A program made the position numbers and the translations under genes. Positions 24,110 to 34,170 of a stretch of 64,000 bases of DNA are shown piece after piece; within the stretch, counting starts at the first letter, position 1; every line of letters begins with the position of its first letter. The notes beneath the pieces were generated by a model. It did no database searches and was not told the origin of the DNA. It saw only the letters and a list, made by a program, of their open reading frames with translations. The DNA is from Hawksworthiomyces lignivorus (lineage: Eukaryota > Ascomycota > Sordariomycetes > Ophiostomatales > Ophiostomataceae). The DNA lies in NCBI GenBank assembly GCA_002917075.1, contig NTMA01000010.1:496001-560000 (forward strand), given 5' to 3'.

Positions 24110-24731
24110 ACTTTGATCACGGCTTTTGGTTTGCAGCCAACCCAGGCTTTCCCTTGCTGATGACCGCTCCTTTTCTTAGCAAAAATAATACTTGCGAAGT
24201 CTGTGCGAGGCACCTCTCATCAATCCCACTCCAGTCATTCGTTTTTGGAGAGGCGCCCTTATTCGCAGCTGTTCTGTCTGGCCAAGACAGCTCGCAGACT
24301 CCAAGTGCAAGGCCCTGGCGTTCGGCGCGAAAGTGCATTGGTTTTCTCAAAAGTCTTTTATTGTTCCGTCTTGCACATAGACTTGCATTAATCTTCACTT
24401 ACCAAATTGTATTTTGCATGTAATTTCTTGACGTGGATATCTTTGTTCTAAGTGCAAATTAAAGGGGCGAGATGGGAGTATCACGATGTTCATCTTTTTG
24501 TCATTTTGTCAGAAGTGGATGCATCGTATAAACCTTAATGGACGGTAGGCGCTAGCTAAGAAGCTCTCCAGTTGGTTGGCTGGCTTTTGCTTTCTGCGTC
24601 CCTCCCTACCCCCCCGCCAGAGCTTGCTTTCGTAAATTTCCGGGGCACAGCGCGAAAAACAATCGAAATAGTAATGGAAATCGTCTTACGTCTTGTGGTG
24701 GTGAGCGATTAATTGCCCTTTGTCCGAATGT

Positions 24732-24741
24732 CTCACGTGAG
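24732..24741. promoter_or_regulatory. Palindromic E-box CTCACGTGAG upstream of CYT1
   Basis: A 10-bp perfect palindrome around CACGTG, 268 bp before the cytochrome c1 start. CACGTG is the core site of bHLH factors such as Cbf1/CpcA-associated or SREBP-type regulators; the actual binder is unknown. Confidence 0.4.
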
Positions 24742-24773
24742 TGTCCCCGTGACTGGAGCTAATGCCGGGTTGA

Positions 24774-24778
24774 CCAAT
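24774..24778 (+). promoter_or_regulatory. CCAAT box upstream of CYT1
   Basis: CCAAT, 231 bp before the start of cytochrome c1. The CCAAT-binding (HAP) complex controls respiratory genes in fungi, so a functional site is plausible, but a pentamer also occurs by chance. Confidence 0.35.
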
Positions 24779-25008
24779 GAGCGCCGGGCTAAACCGGAAT
24801 TATGCTTTTCTGGTGCTCGCCATTCCGTCCTGCCCAAGCAATTTTCAAAAATTCCTCTGCTTTGGCTTCAAATGGTCTGAGGCACATTTCCCTTGTCCAT
24901 CCTTCTACTCAATCCCACCCCCCATCGTCTCCCCTCGACATTGGCACTCGATTGCCTTCCCAATTCGCTCGCGATACGCTCTTGACGTCGACGAGAAGCT
25001 CGCCCGAC

Positions 25009-26432
25009 ATGTTCGCAAGATCCTGCCTGCGGTCGTCGCGGCCGTTCGCTGGGATCAATGTCGCCAAGGTTAGATTTCTCGTCTTTGTTTTCTTTGTCTA
25101 CCTCTCCTCTCCGCCTTGCTTCACCGAGGATACCAGTGGCCACATGTTGCGCGGACGCGACACATGGCGATTGATGTCACAAATTGGCCCAATCCGTTCC
25201 CCTTCGTTTCCGATGCTTCCCGTATCCAAGTGAAGAACTGTCAATTGACCCTCTCCCTTCTAGCGCGCCGCCTCTACGAGCTCCAAGGCTACTGCCGAGG
25301 CCTCCCCGCTGCGCATGAACATCGCCGCCGCCGCTTCCACTGCCGTTGCCGCCGGCTCGATTGCTTGGTACTACCATCTCTATGGCCCTACGGCACAGGC
25401 CATGACGCCCGCAGAGGAAGGGTAAGTCGAACTCTCCGGAACAGCGGCAGTCGTCTTACCGAGGGATTTTGGAGACCAATGCGGAACGGGGGAACCTTCC
25501 AACCAGAAACACGCAATTGGGCGCCTACCGCATTAGTCTCTGCATCTTGATGGAATTTCGTAATGCGTGGGCGTTGTTGATGTCGACATTGAGAGATCCA
25601 GCTAACCAAAGCTTCACTGCAGTCTGCACGCTACCCAGTATCCCTGGGTCCACCAACAGTTCTTCAAGACTTTTGACCACCAGGCGTAAGCTCAAACCCG
25701 CGATTTTCTTTTTCCATACCCACGGAAAGCAGATACAGACTAACATTTCACGTGAATAGTCTTCGCCGTGGTTTCCAGGTCTACCGCGAGGTCTGCGCAG
25801 CCTGCCACTCTCTTAGCCGCGTGCCGTACCGCAGCCTGGTCGGCGCCGTCTTGACTGTCGACGAGGCTAAGGCCATGGCCGAGGAGAACGAGTACGACAA
25901 CGAGCCGAACGAGCAGGGCCTTATCGAGAAGCGTCCCGGCAAGCTGTCCGACTACCTGCCGGACCCTTACCCGAACGAGGAGGCTGCCCGCTTCGCCAAC
26001 GCTGGTGCCCTCCCCCCTGACTTGAGCCTGATTATCAAGGCCCGCCACGGCGGCTGCGACTACGTCTTCTCGCTGCTGACCGGCTACCCGGATGAGCCTC
26101 CCGCAGGTGCCCAGGTCCAGTCCGGCCTGAACTTCAACCCCTACTTCCCCGGTACCGGCATTGCCATGGCCCGTGTTCTGTTTGACGGCCTCGTCGAGTA
26201 CGAGGACGGTACCCCTGCCTCCACCTCTCAGATGGCCAAGGACGTCGTGGAGTTCCTCAACTGGGCCGCCGAGCCCGAGATGGACGACCGGAAAAAGATG
26301 GGCATGAAGGTTCTCGTCGTCACGTCGGTCCTGTTCGCCCTCAGCGTCTGGGTCAAGCGATACAAGTGGGCCTGGCTGAAGTCGAGAAAGATCGTCTACG
26401 ACCCTCCCAAGGCGTCGGGCGGTCACCACTAA
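25009..26432 (+). CDS. CYT1: Cytochrome c1, catalytic subunit of respiratory complex III
   Basis: Four exons, 25009-25068, 25264-25421, 25623-25685 and 25760-26432, encode 317 residues. Cytochrome c1 passes electrons from the Rieske protein to cytochrome c in the mitochondrial bc1 complex. The first about 50 residues are a bipartite presequence: an Arg/Ser-rich matrix-targeting part, then an Ala-rich hydrophobic sorting stretch ending near the Tyr-Gly-Pro-Thr-Ala-Gln-Ala sequence. The haem c attachment site CAACH is at 106-110, and the sixth ligand is Met230 in GIAMAR. The C-terminal membrane anchor is at about 275-294, followed by a basic tail. All three introns have good GT/AG sites, and phases agree (2, 2, 2). 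Length and motif order are those of the family. The next gene upstream (ARO3) is functionally unrelated. Confidence 0.97.
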
Positions 26433-27293
26433 ACAGAGCTCATCCGGACTACCCTCTTGTCTCATTTCCTTTTCCGTTCAAAAAAAAAAAAACAGTACAA
26501 ACAGCAATATACATATGACAAGGAGCGAATAGAGAGCATGTTTTGGTGATTGGTTGGATCTTGGCGGGTAAGGGGTGTTGGAGAAGAAACCTGAGACCTC
26601 TCCTGTTCTTGGTTGTCTTCGCTATGTATCTTTAATCAAGAGAAGAAGAAACGACATTACATAAAAGAGGAAGGGGAGAAGACCAGGGAAATCGCTAGGA
26701 AAAAGGAAAACAGGAACAAACACACCCCTCTTGTTCGTTTCATGAGGTAGCGGGCTGTTGGCAGCCAAGGCTGCGAGAGCCGATATCTCAAGGTGGAAGG
26801 CAGTAGAGAAGAGGAGTTGGTGTAGGCTCCAATGTAAATCAAAGATTTGTCACTTTTTGGCCTTACTGTTTTTCCTTATTTTCTTTTATCAATAAAGTCT
26901 ATCTAGATTTCTTTTGTGCATGTTCCTTGACATGACATAAGCCGAGAGGAGGCTGATGACATTTGCAGGTGGCCATATCCAAAGCAACGACCCTCTGTTC
27001 CGCGACTTGACTCACCATTGATTTCTAAATTGCTCTATCATTTTGAGGGAAACTGAATAAAGCATATGCTAATTTTTTTTTGTCCAAAGCTTCGACTATA
27101 GGCGTCACAATCTGCACTCCAAATATTTTGGTCTCTTCGCCCCGTCAAATCTACAACACAGTGTCCAATAGATTGACTAGAAAGTCCTCTACCACTCCAA
27201 CTCGTCTAGTTCAACACCAAAGTCTTTCATGTATCACGCTATCGCACACTCGGCCTATGGTGACATTAAGTAGTCTAACGGGTATTTAGAGAG
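26433..27293. other. Intergenic between CYT1 and the MBD4-like glycosylase gene
   Basis: No gene seen. A-run at 26481-26492 and an AATAAA at 26891 are probably 3' UTR features of CYT1; the rest is the upstream flank of the glycosylase gene. Confidence 0.5.
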
Positions 27294-28937
27294 ATGGAGA
27301 GAGTAGATGATGGCAGCCTTGAAGTCTCATTATCGCCGTCTCCTTGCCCCTCACTCACCTGCGACAAAGCTCAGAATCTTCTTGCTGCCTTTGATGTCGC
27401 AGACGATCCAGACTCTCGAGATTTTCTCATCAGCCTACTTGCTTCCGGAGCCGTACCGCAAGATGAGGTCGATGCACTATTCTCTTTGAGCAACGACTCC
27501 TCTGGAGAGAGCGTGTCAAACGGAATACAGAATGCCTTCTCTCCAGCTAGGCAAAACGAAAACGGGCAGAAAAAAAAGCGAAAGAAAGGACATACAAAAG
27601 AAAGCGGTTATGGAAATGGAGATAAGGTGAAGCGTGAAACGGCTTGTTTGGATGGGGAACTTTCCCCCTTCTTTGGAGGCGCTGAAGCTTCTAACGATAA
27701 CACTGGAGAGGGCAGAGAGACCAGTGGCCACTCCAACCCGCCAACAAACCTACATCCTCCGATATTCACAAAGACAGTGACAATGATCACAAGGCGAACC
27801 ATCTTGAATGCTGAACAAGACCTTTTAATCCATCGGGAAGGGAGTGCATTAGCAACTGACGAACCTGCAAGTTGTGTGAGTGCAGTCTCAGGATCACCAC
27901 TACCTACATTGCCGCAAGTAACTGCCTCACCATCGTCACCATCTAAAAGAGCAGCACAATCCACTAGTAAAAGAGCCACGACGTCGCATTTCTTTGCGCC
28001 TTCCCCCCCTGCTGACGAAAACAGAAGCGACAGCGTTCACGGCGATGGTGCAGCCATCAATGACAACAGCTGTGGGGCTGAAGTTGAGAACCCTGTAACA
28101 CCGTCAAAGATCAACTCCAAAAAGAAGTCGTCTGCTTCTTCTACTCCCAAACGCAAGCGAGGTACCGTGTCTAGCTTGCCATTCCCCCCCCTGACAGCTA
28201 CGCGCTTCGGCCTCGTCCAAGAAGAGCTGGCCCACGATCCCTTCTGGCTGCTAGTTGCCCTTGTCTTTCTCATCCGGGTGTCTGGGCGCGTCTCCCTACC
28301 TGTCTTTTGGCAGATAAAAGCTTGTTATCCGACACCAAAAGCCCTGGCAGACGCCGACCCAATGGACCTCGTGGCGCGCATGCTTCACCTGGGCATGGCC
28401 TCTGTACGCTGCGCCGCCATCCAACGGTATGCTCGACGGTGGCTGGATCGGCCTCCACGACCAGACCTCTGCACGGCAGTCAAGGGGTACCCTCTTCTTC
28501 CGGAAGCGGAAGGAAATGATGCCGCCAGAAGCCACCGAGCCGTTCGCCTCTCTGATTCTGACTGGGAAATTGGCCACTTGACACAAGGCGCTTACGCCAT
28601 CGACTCGTGGCGGATTTTTTGCCGCGACGTGTTTCTGGGGCGATCCGGGGATTGGAAGGGCCTTAGCGGAAAAGCTAGTAATGAGTGTGAAAAGCACTGT
28701 AACAAAAGCTGCCCCCTCGACAGCGCTTTTCAGCCGGAATGGATGCGTGTCCTGCCGCGTGACAAGGAGTTGCGAGCGTGCCTACGCTGGATGTGGATGC
28801 AGGAAGGCTGGGACTGGGATCCCTTGACAGGTGACCGCACGGTACTCCAGGAGGAATTTCGCCGAGCTGTGAACGACGGGCGAGTGGGTTACGATGTTTA
28901 TGGACAGTTGCAAATTCTCGAGACAAAGGACGAATAG
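27294..28937 (+). CDS. MBD4-like mismatch-specific DNA glycosylase (HhH-GPD fold), no methyl-CpG-binding domain
   Basis: A single exon of 547 residues. Residues 1-300 are disordered, with Lys-rich patches that could be nuclear localisation signals. The glycosylase domain starts at about Phe305 (FGLVQEELAHDPFWLLVALVFL..SGR) and has the helix-hairpin-helix region and the catalytic segment GAYAIDSWRIFCRD, with Asp437 aligned with the catalytic Asp of MBD4/Thp. This class removes T or U opposite G, the products of deaminated 5-methylcytosine or cytosine, starting base excision repair. A poorly conserved Lys/Cys-rich insert of about 40 residues separates the catalytic Asp from the C-terminal MWMQEGWDWDP helix. 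It has no MBD, as in plant and fungal relatives. In a fungus with cytosine methylation or RIP it would counter C-to-T change; that link is inference. Confidence 0.85.
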   Translation: MERVDDGSLEVSLSPSPCPSLTCDKAQNLLAAFDVADDPDSRDFLISLLASGAVPQDEVDALFSLSNDSSGESVSNGIQNAFSPARQNENGQKKKRKKGHTKESGYGNGDKVKRETACLDGELSPFFGGAEASNDNTGEGRETSGHSNPPTNLHPPIFTKTVTMITRRTILNAEQDLLIHREGSALATDEPASCVSAVSGSPLPTLPQVTASPSSPSKRAAQSTSKRATTSHFFAPSPPADENRSDSVHGDGAAINDNSCGAEVENPVTPSKINSKKKSSASSTPKRKRGTVSSLPFPPLTATRFGLVQEELAHDPFWLLVALVFLIRVSGRVSLPVFWQIKACYPTPKALADADPMDLVARMLHLGMASVRCAAIQRYARRWLDRPPRPDLCTAVKGYPLLPEAEGNDAARSHRAVRLSDSDWEIGHLTQGAYAIDSWRIFCRDVFLGRSGDWKGLSGKASNECEKHCNKSCPLDSAFQPEWMRVLPRDKELRACLRWMWMQEGWDWDPLTGDRTVLQEEFRRAVNDGRVGYDVYGQLQILETKDE

Positions 28938-31900
28938 GATGATGGCACGCCGCATTTGGGTACACATCATGCACATCACGATATTACGAACAAACATATC
29001 CTCAGAGCATATGAGGTTTATTACATATGCCTAGAGAAATAAAATACTTGTTTATCCTATACTTCTACCCATGCCTATAATTTTATGGGAACACATCATA
29101 GTTCTAACTGAATCAGAAAAGTATAATATTAGATCCGAATTATCATTGTGTACATATGAAGCAGTTAGGCAAAACCCAACTTGCAATCAGTACATTGATC
29201 CTTTTAACACAGTGGCCATGCATAGTCCCGATCCGTATTATTTACAGGAAATGTACGATACGAGATGACGTCTTGATACCAAGGCGGCCTACGGGGTAGC
29301 CGGCTATGGTCGGCAAGGCCATCAGCGGCTTTCCCAAAACTTCCAAGAAATGTCAGCCAAGATGGATGTCAGAGAACGGCTTTGATATCAAGAAAGAGAT
29401 ATATAGAATTAATACGAGCTGCCGATATAAGAAGGCATGGTGTCTGATCTTATCACATTTCATATACATGAAAAAAGTGTGTTGGCACAATGGAACTTGG
29501 TTTTGGATTTGACCTGCCAGATTGACATGATCGTTCAAATCCGCTCTGGTGGACACGGTCAGTTGACCACACAATGTTTGGAAGAATAACTATCCTCCTT
29601 CTTTCCCCTCCTATGCTAGCCCTCTGGTCTCCGAAAGAATTAGAAAGGAGTTTGCCTTCTGATGACAAACATCTCACGCCAAGCGCAGACCAGTAAAGAA
29701 AATAGAGTCATCTCATAACGATAGAAAGATTGAAAATGTGTAGAGATTAGGTCCTCTGATCGCTTAGGCTCAAATTCGGCAGTTGAGGTACGTTTAGTAA
29801 TAAGAGCTCTAGAAACTAAAGAAAACCGAGTTTCACATGACTAAAGTAGTAAGAAAAGAGCATCACCCGAAGGCCTAATCTAGAGCCGGTGTACCTAGTA
29901 TTATTTGTTTCTCATTGTCAAGGATTCGTTCAAATTGGTCCATCCTTCACGGTTATCGGGAAACGTCAACAAGAACGAACTTCGAGGTGTAAGAGTCAGA
30001 TATGTTTCTATGTAACAAAAATCTTGAACTTGTTCACTATCACATCTTTCCAAATGTAACCACTTTGCATATTGTGTCATTGATCGACAAGCTGAAATGC
30101 GCTCAAATTACCAAGGTGTAGCAACTCCTCAACGATAATTTTCCTTCCTGTACATAGAGTCATATTTAAACTCAAGGTCTGCATTAGGGCGTGAAGCGGT
30201 GGTTTCTCTAGTAGATAGAGTAATTTTAGACGAGGACAATAAAGTTATCAAGGTAATAAAATTATCTTTATCATTAAGGTAGCTAATTCGGGTTCGCTAA
30301 ATGTACATTGCTTCTGGTTCTATGTAAGGTTTATAGTGAATGCTAACTTCGCACTATAGGAGGTGTGTTCTGGGTCAAAGACTATCGCAACTAGGTAATC
30401 TATATTGCTACACTGCCACACCAAATATCACTGCCTGTTGTGCCGAAATTTCATTCTTGTATCAAGACATCACTAAGTGTGGCGTGGTTTCGTTAGTAAA
30501 CGAACCAAATGTCTGTTTCCTCTACCGGGCTGAGGTCATATAGAGGCGGCTTCCCGGAAATTTCAGCGAGCACGCAATGCGTGGATTATCCTCCTATACC
30601 GGCATTGGAGACACGGCACAGACACTCGGCGGTTATGCGGTACCTCGGATAAGGCCGGTGCATGTCGTCCAACCCGGTCACATTTTCTCGTTTCCTTGCT
30701 TTTATAGTCATTTCAAAAACCATCTGCCGCTCTTAGCGATTATTATAGATTGGCCTCACCGTCCTGATGGATGGCGGATAGAACCAAAAAAGAAAAGAAA
30801 AAAAAGAAGGCAGAGGAAATATGAAATTAACGCGAGTACATTTTGTGGCTTTGATACTTTGTTGTACCTATAACTAATAATTCACTCCTATATCTTCATC
30901 AGGACTCAGAAGGCTTTATTTGCTTCGTCTTCAAGTATACAATGCTTCTATATATGAACTTATGCGATTAATTCAACGTTAAATGTTTGCCGATCATTTT
31001 GACTATGTTCCAGTGCTCTGGGTGCGCAATATACACAAGGCTGCACGGTTATATATGAAGGTTGATTATATGACAATCATCTGCCGGCACTTTTGACATT
31101 GGGTTTGCTGCATCAAATTTCCTTCTAATCCCATATTCGGTTTTGGTACCATGTTCGCCCTCCTCTTTTTCTCTCGGTTCTCGTCGATCTTGACGGCCTC
31201 CCAGCGTCTTTTTGTCCTCGACGTCGTGTTAGTACTCACGTGAGTAATCGGGTATCGGGGCCTGCGGCTGTCGGTATAGTCTGTTGGGCCAATTGAATCT
31301 CTGCACTTAGACCCACACCGGCGAACCAGGCGGCTTTAACGCCCCTCTGAACGGCACCAAGCGGCGGTATGCAACGGCAACCGTTCCGGCCGACCTGTTC
31401 CGTTCCTCGCGGCACAGCACAGAAAATTTCACACCTCCTTTTTTTCCCCCATTTACCGGGTTCTGTGTATTTTGCTTGGGTTCCAATGCCACTGCTGTGG
31501 GTTCTTCGGAGCCTGAACGGACAGAATACCTACCAATCAATTTTCTAAGTTGCGTCCGAAGTGATGTGCTGACCGCAGAATAATAAATACAATGCACCTC
31601 TCTTTCCGTGTTGAACATCCCTTCCACTTTAATCTGCAAGACTGTACCAGGTAGAGGAGCTTGACAAGCCAGCGGTACCACACCGACTCTTGTTTTTCTG
31701 GGGCCAATGGACCGCTGGTATCTTCCACGAGCCTCCGATCTTAAATGCTGGCTGCCATAGGCCACACAGCCATGCCTAGATAACAAAATTTCTTTTCTGC
31801 CAATCTGCCAAGACGGCGCCAATGTGTGTGTTCGTGGTTTGGTTGTCCTCGGGTTATGTTACGCTGCTAGTTGGAATTGAAAAGCATGACTCGTATCGTA

Positions 31901-32371
31901 GTTGACCGAGAGCCGGACGCTCCCGTTGTAAGTCTAAGCACCGGCAGGTGGCCAAGTGGAGCCCATTGGACCTAACACCGTCCTGCGTCTCGACTTCCCC
32001 GTACTCGCACGAAAACAGCGTTGTCGCCAAGGGAGAAGGAACATTGGGAAGGCAGTGCCGAAATGGCGCCCCCCGTCGGCGATTTGAAGACTGCAGTCGC
32101 TGTATCTTCTTTCTGGCCCCTGGTCCCCTCTTCCCGACATCTGGGACTACTTATCTATTTCACGATCCCCCCTTTTCTGTTTCCTCTTGCAAGCCCCCAT
32201 ACCCGAAACAACCAACACCAGAAACAGTCAGCAGATCGCTTCCAAACGAGCAAAAGATTATATTCTCTTTGACTTCCTTCGGCACCTTCGACAACATCTT
32301 TGCCACATCAACCAAACTTATTTCAAGCGCTGTCTGCTCTTCTCCTTTTGTTCCTGGACATCGGATAAGCC
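28938..32371. other. AT-rich gene-free island followed by the DUF1275 gene promoter
   Basis: From about 28,990 to 31,130 the sequence is visibly lower in G+C than elsewhere, lacks the CT-rich leaders seen near genes and has no open frame with coding character. A degenerate mobile element is possible, but I recognise no terminal repeats or transposase. From 31,130 on base composition recovers; 31,130-32,371 is probably the promoter and leader of the next gene and holds the CACGTG palindrome listed separately. Confidence 0.5.
31233..31246. promoter_or_regulatory. 14-bp perfect palindrome TACTCACGTGAGTA
   Basis: A perfect 14-bp inverted repeat centred on CACGTG, about 1.1 kb upstream of the DUF1275 start codon. 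Such an extended E-box is a plausible homodimeric bHLH site. No other gene lies closer. Confidence 0.4.
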
Positions 32372-33375
32372 ATGGCACACTCACACCAAAAGCCGGAGCA
32401 GCTGGTCTCCTCCCAGGCTTCCGACCCACGCATCTCCATTTCACAAACCACATTAGAAGAGCCCGCGTCAGACGAAAATAAGACGACAGAGACCGACATT
32501 GAGAACAGAGATATCATATCACTAGCCATGCCTGGCAAACAAACATTCAGCAGCCGTGTCTGGAGCCATATGACAGAAACAGTCAAGCCAGGCCTGCTCA
32601 CTGAAACCGAATTGATACTGTTGACTATCTTTACCGGAATGCAAGGTCAGTTTATTCATTTTTCTTTTCCTTTGGTTCATACACAGGGACCCGATCTCTG
32701 TGGCAGAGACTGACTGATTTCACACCATGTGATTTTTTAGATGCCGTAACGTTCCCCGATTACCACTGCTTTGCCTCAAATCAAACTGGCAACACCATTT
32801 TCCTCATCCTTGCTCTTCTGCTTCCAGAACTGAACGGCACTATGTTCTTCACTGCAAACATTGGCGTTGCTCTCGGCTTTTTTCTTGCTGCCGGCTGGCT
32901 AACCGGCCAGTTGGGCCATATCGTGGGTCCCCGACGCCGGCTGTATTTGTTCGCCTGCAACTTCATCCAGGCGTGCTTGGTGTTCGCGGCTGCAGCCATC
33001 CAATATGTGCACGGTATCACACTCGAGGGAACACGGGCATTGGTTGTTATCGGTCTTCTTGCCTTTGCTGCGGGCAGCCAAGTTGTGCAGTCACGGGCGT
33101 TCTCTATGACCGAAATTAGTACCGCCATGGCGACAGCTGCATGGGTGGACCTCCTGATCGACCCGAAGCTCTTCGCCCTTCGCAACCGGCCGCGGACGCG
33201 TCGTGCTGTTTTTCTCACTTCACTTATAACAGGTGCTGTTCTTGGAGCGGCCATTTACAGGACCGTTGGCTCCGATGTGGCTGTTTTCCTTTCAGCGGGC
33301 GGCAAACTTCTCGTTGCTTTCCTATACCTATTCAACGAGGCCGAAAAGCCCAAGGTGAACACTAGCAAAGTCTAA
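32372..33375 (+). CDS. DUF1275 (YoaK-family) integral membrane protein
   Basis: Exons 32372-32645 and 32741-33375 (95-nt intron, donor GTCAGT, acceptor TTTTAG) encode 302 residues. Residues 1-75 are polar and presumably cytosolic. From residue 76 on there are about six hydrophobic segments. The family hallmark DAVTFPDYHCFASNQTGNT lies at the exon junction: a short loop with Asn-Gln-Thr-Gly-Asn preceding the second membrane helix. A Pro-Arg-Arg-Arg loop follows TM3. The DUF1275/YoaK family is widespread in bacteria and fungi and has no established biochemical function; transport has been suggested only from topology. The start is the first ATG in a good context (AAGCCATGG). It stands alone, flanked by AT-rich spacers, which could hint at horizontal or accessory character. 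Confidence 0.87.
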
Positions 33376-34170
33376 AGGCGGACTCGCACTGGTGTCGACG
33401 AAGGTTTCATGACGATCATAGCTGGCATTTTGGTATTACGTTTTCCCTTAATTTTTCTAGCGACTTCTGAGCATTTTCGACAGGTTCTTATTTTAGCAGC
33501 GCATTTCAGCGCGCAGATAATAATATTGGGGTATAGATGTGGTCATAGAAAAGTTTAAATGCAATTAATTGATAGACTGATCTTAATTTTCAATGATCTC
33601 ATAACGAACACGCGGGATCTGATAGTATGCACATCGAATGTCTCGGATGAAGTATACCCTATTAATGCCATTTTTGAGTTTACCACTCTCGCGGTTACAG
33701 GTAGTTTCTGTATTTTAACTATGCTTATTATTACTCCGCAAAAGAGCGGATTTTGAATAAAAGTGGATGGGGGAGTAGCATAGTGAGCGACATTGCACTA
33801 AAAGTTATGTAAAGATGTAGTTAATAGCCGCTATAGCAAGGTGGGGGAGAGACTCTGGAAGGCACGCGCCGTAGAAAAGACCCAGTGCACCTGATTACGC
33901 GACAAGCCCCGGTCTGACGCGCTCTGCCAGGTCGGAGAAACACGCAACCGCGCCTCGCCCTAGCCATGACTTTCTCCGTCCCAATCGGCCACCCAAACGC
34001 GGGCAACCACACCGCACCCGGTATATACACAAAGCTTCATGCAAATCTAGAAGCTTGACTCAGGTTTAGAAGCCAAGATTCAAAACCACATTCAGCTGCA
34101 GCTGCACGCGGAACGGGTTCCCTTATGTCTATCAACAGGCATTGGGAAGCTGTTCCTTGCTCCAGTCTTC
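33376..34170. other. Intergenic, upstream of the RecQ helicase gene
   Basis: The left part (to about 33,830) is AT-rich with no gene. A GGTATATACA element at 34,019-34,028, about 145 bp before the RecQ start, could serve as a TATA box. Confidence 0.5.

Larger units (their letters stand above)
24110..25008. other. Intergenic between ARO3 and CYT1
   Basis: No gene seen. The right half is the cytochrome c1 promoter, with a CCAAT box and a palindromic CACGTG element listed separately. Confidence 0.55.

Noticed and set aside
29306..29512. 68-codon plus-strand frame in the AT-rich island
   Set aside because: No homology recognised and composition follows the AT-rich DNA.
28990..31130. Calling the AT-rich island a named transposon
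   Set aside because: No terminal repeats, target-site duplication or transposase/reverse-transcriptase motif could be seen.
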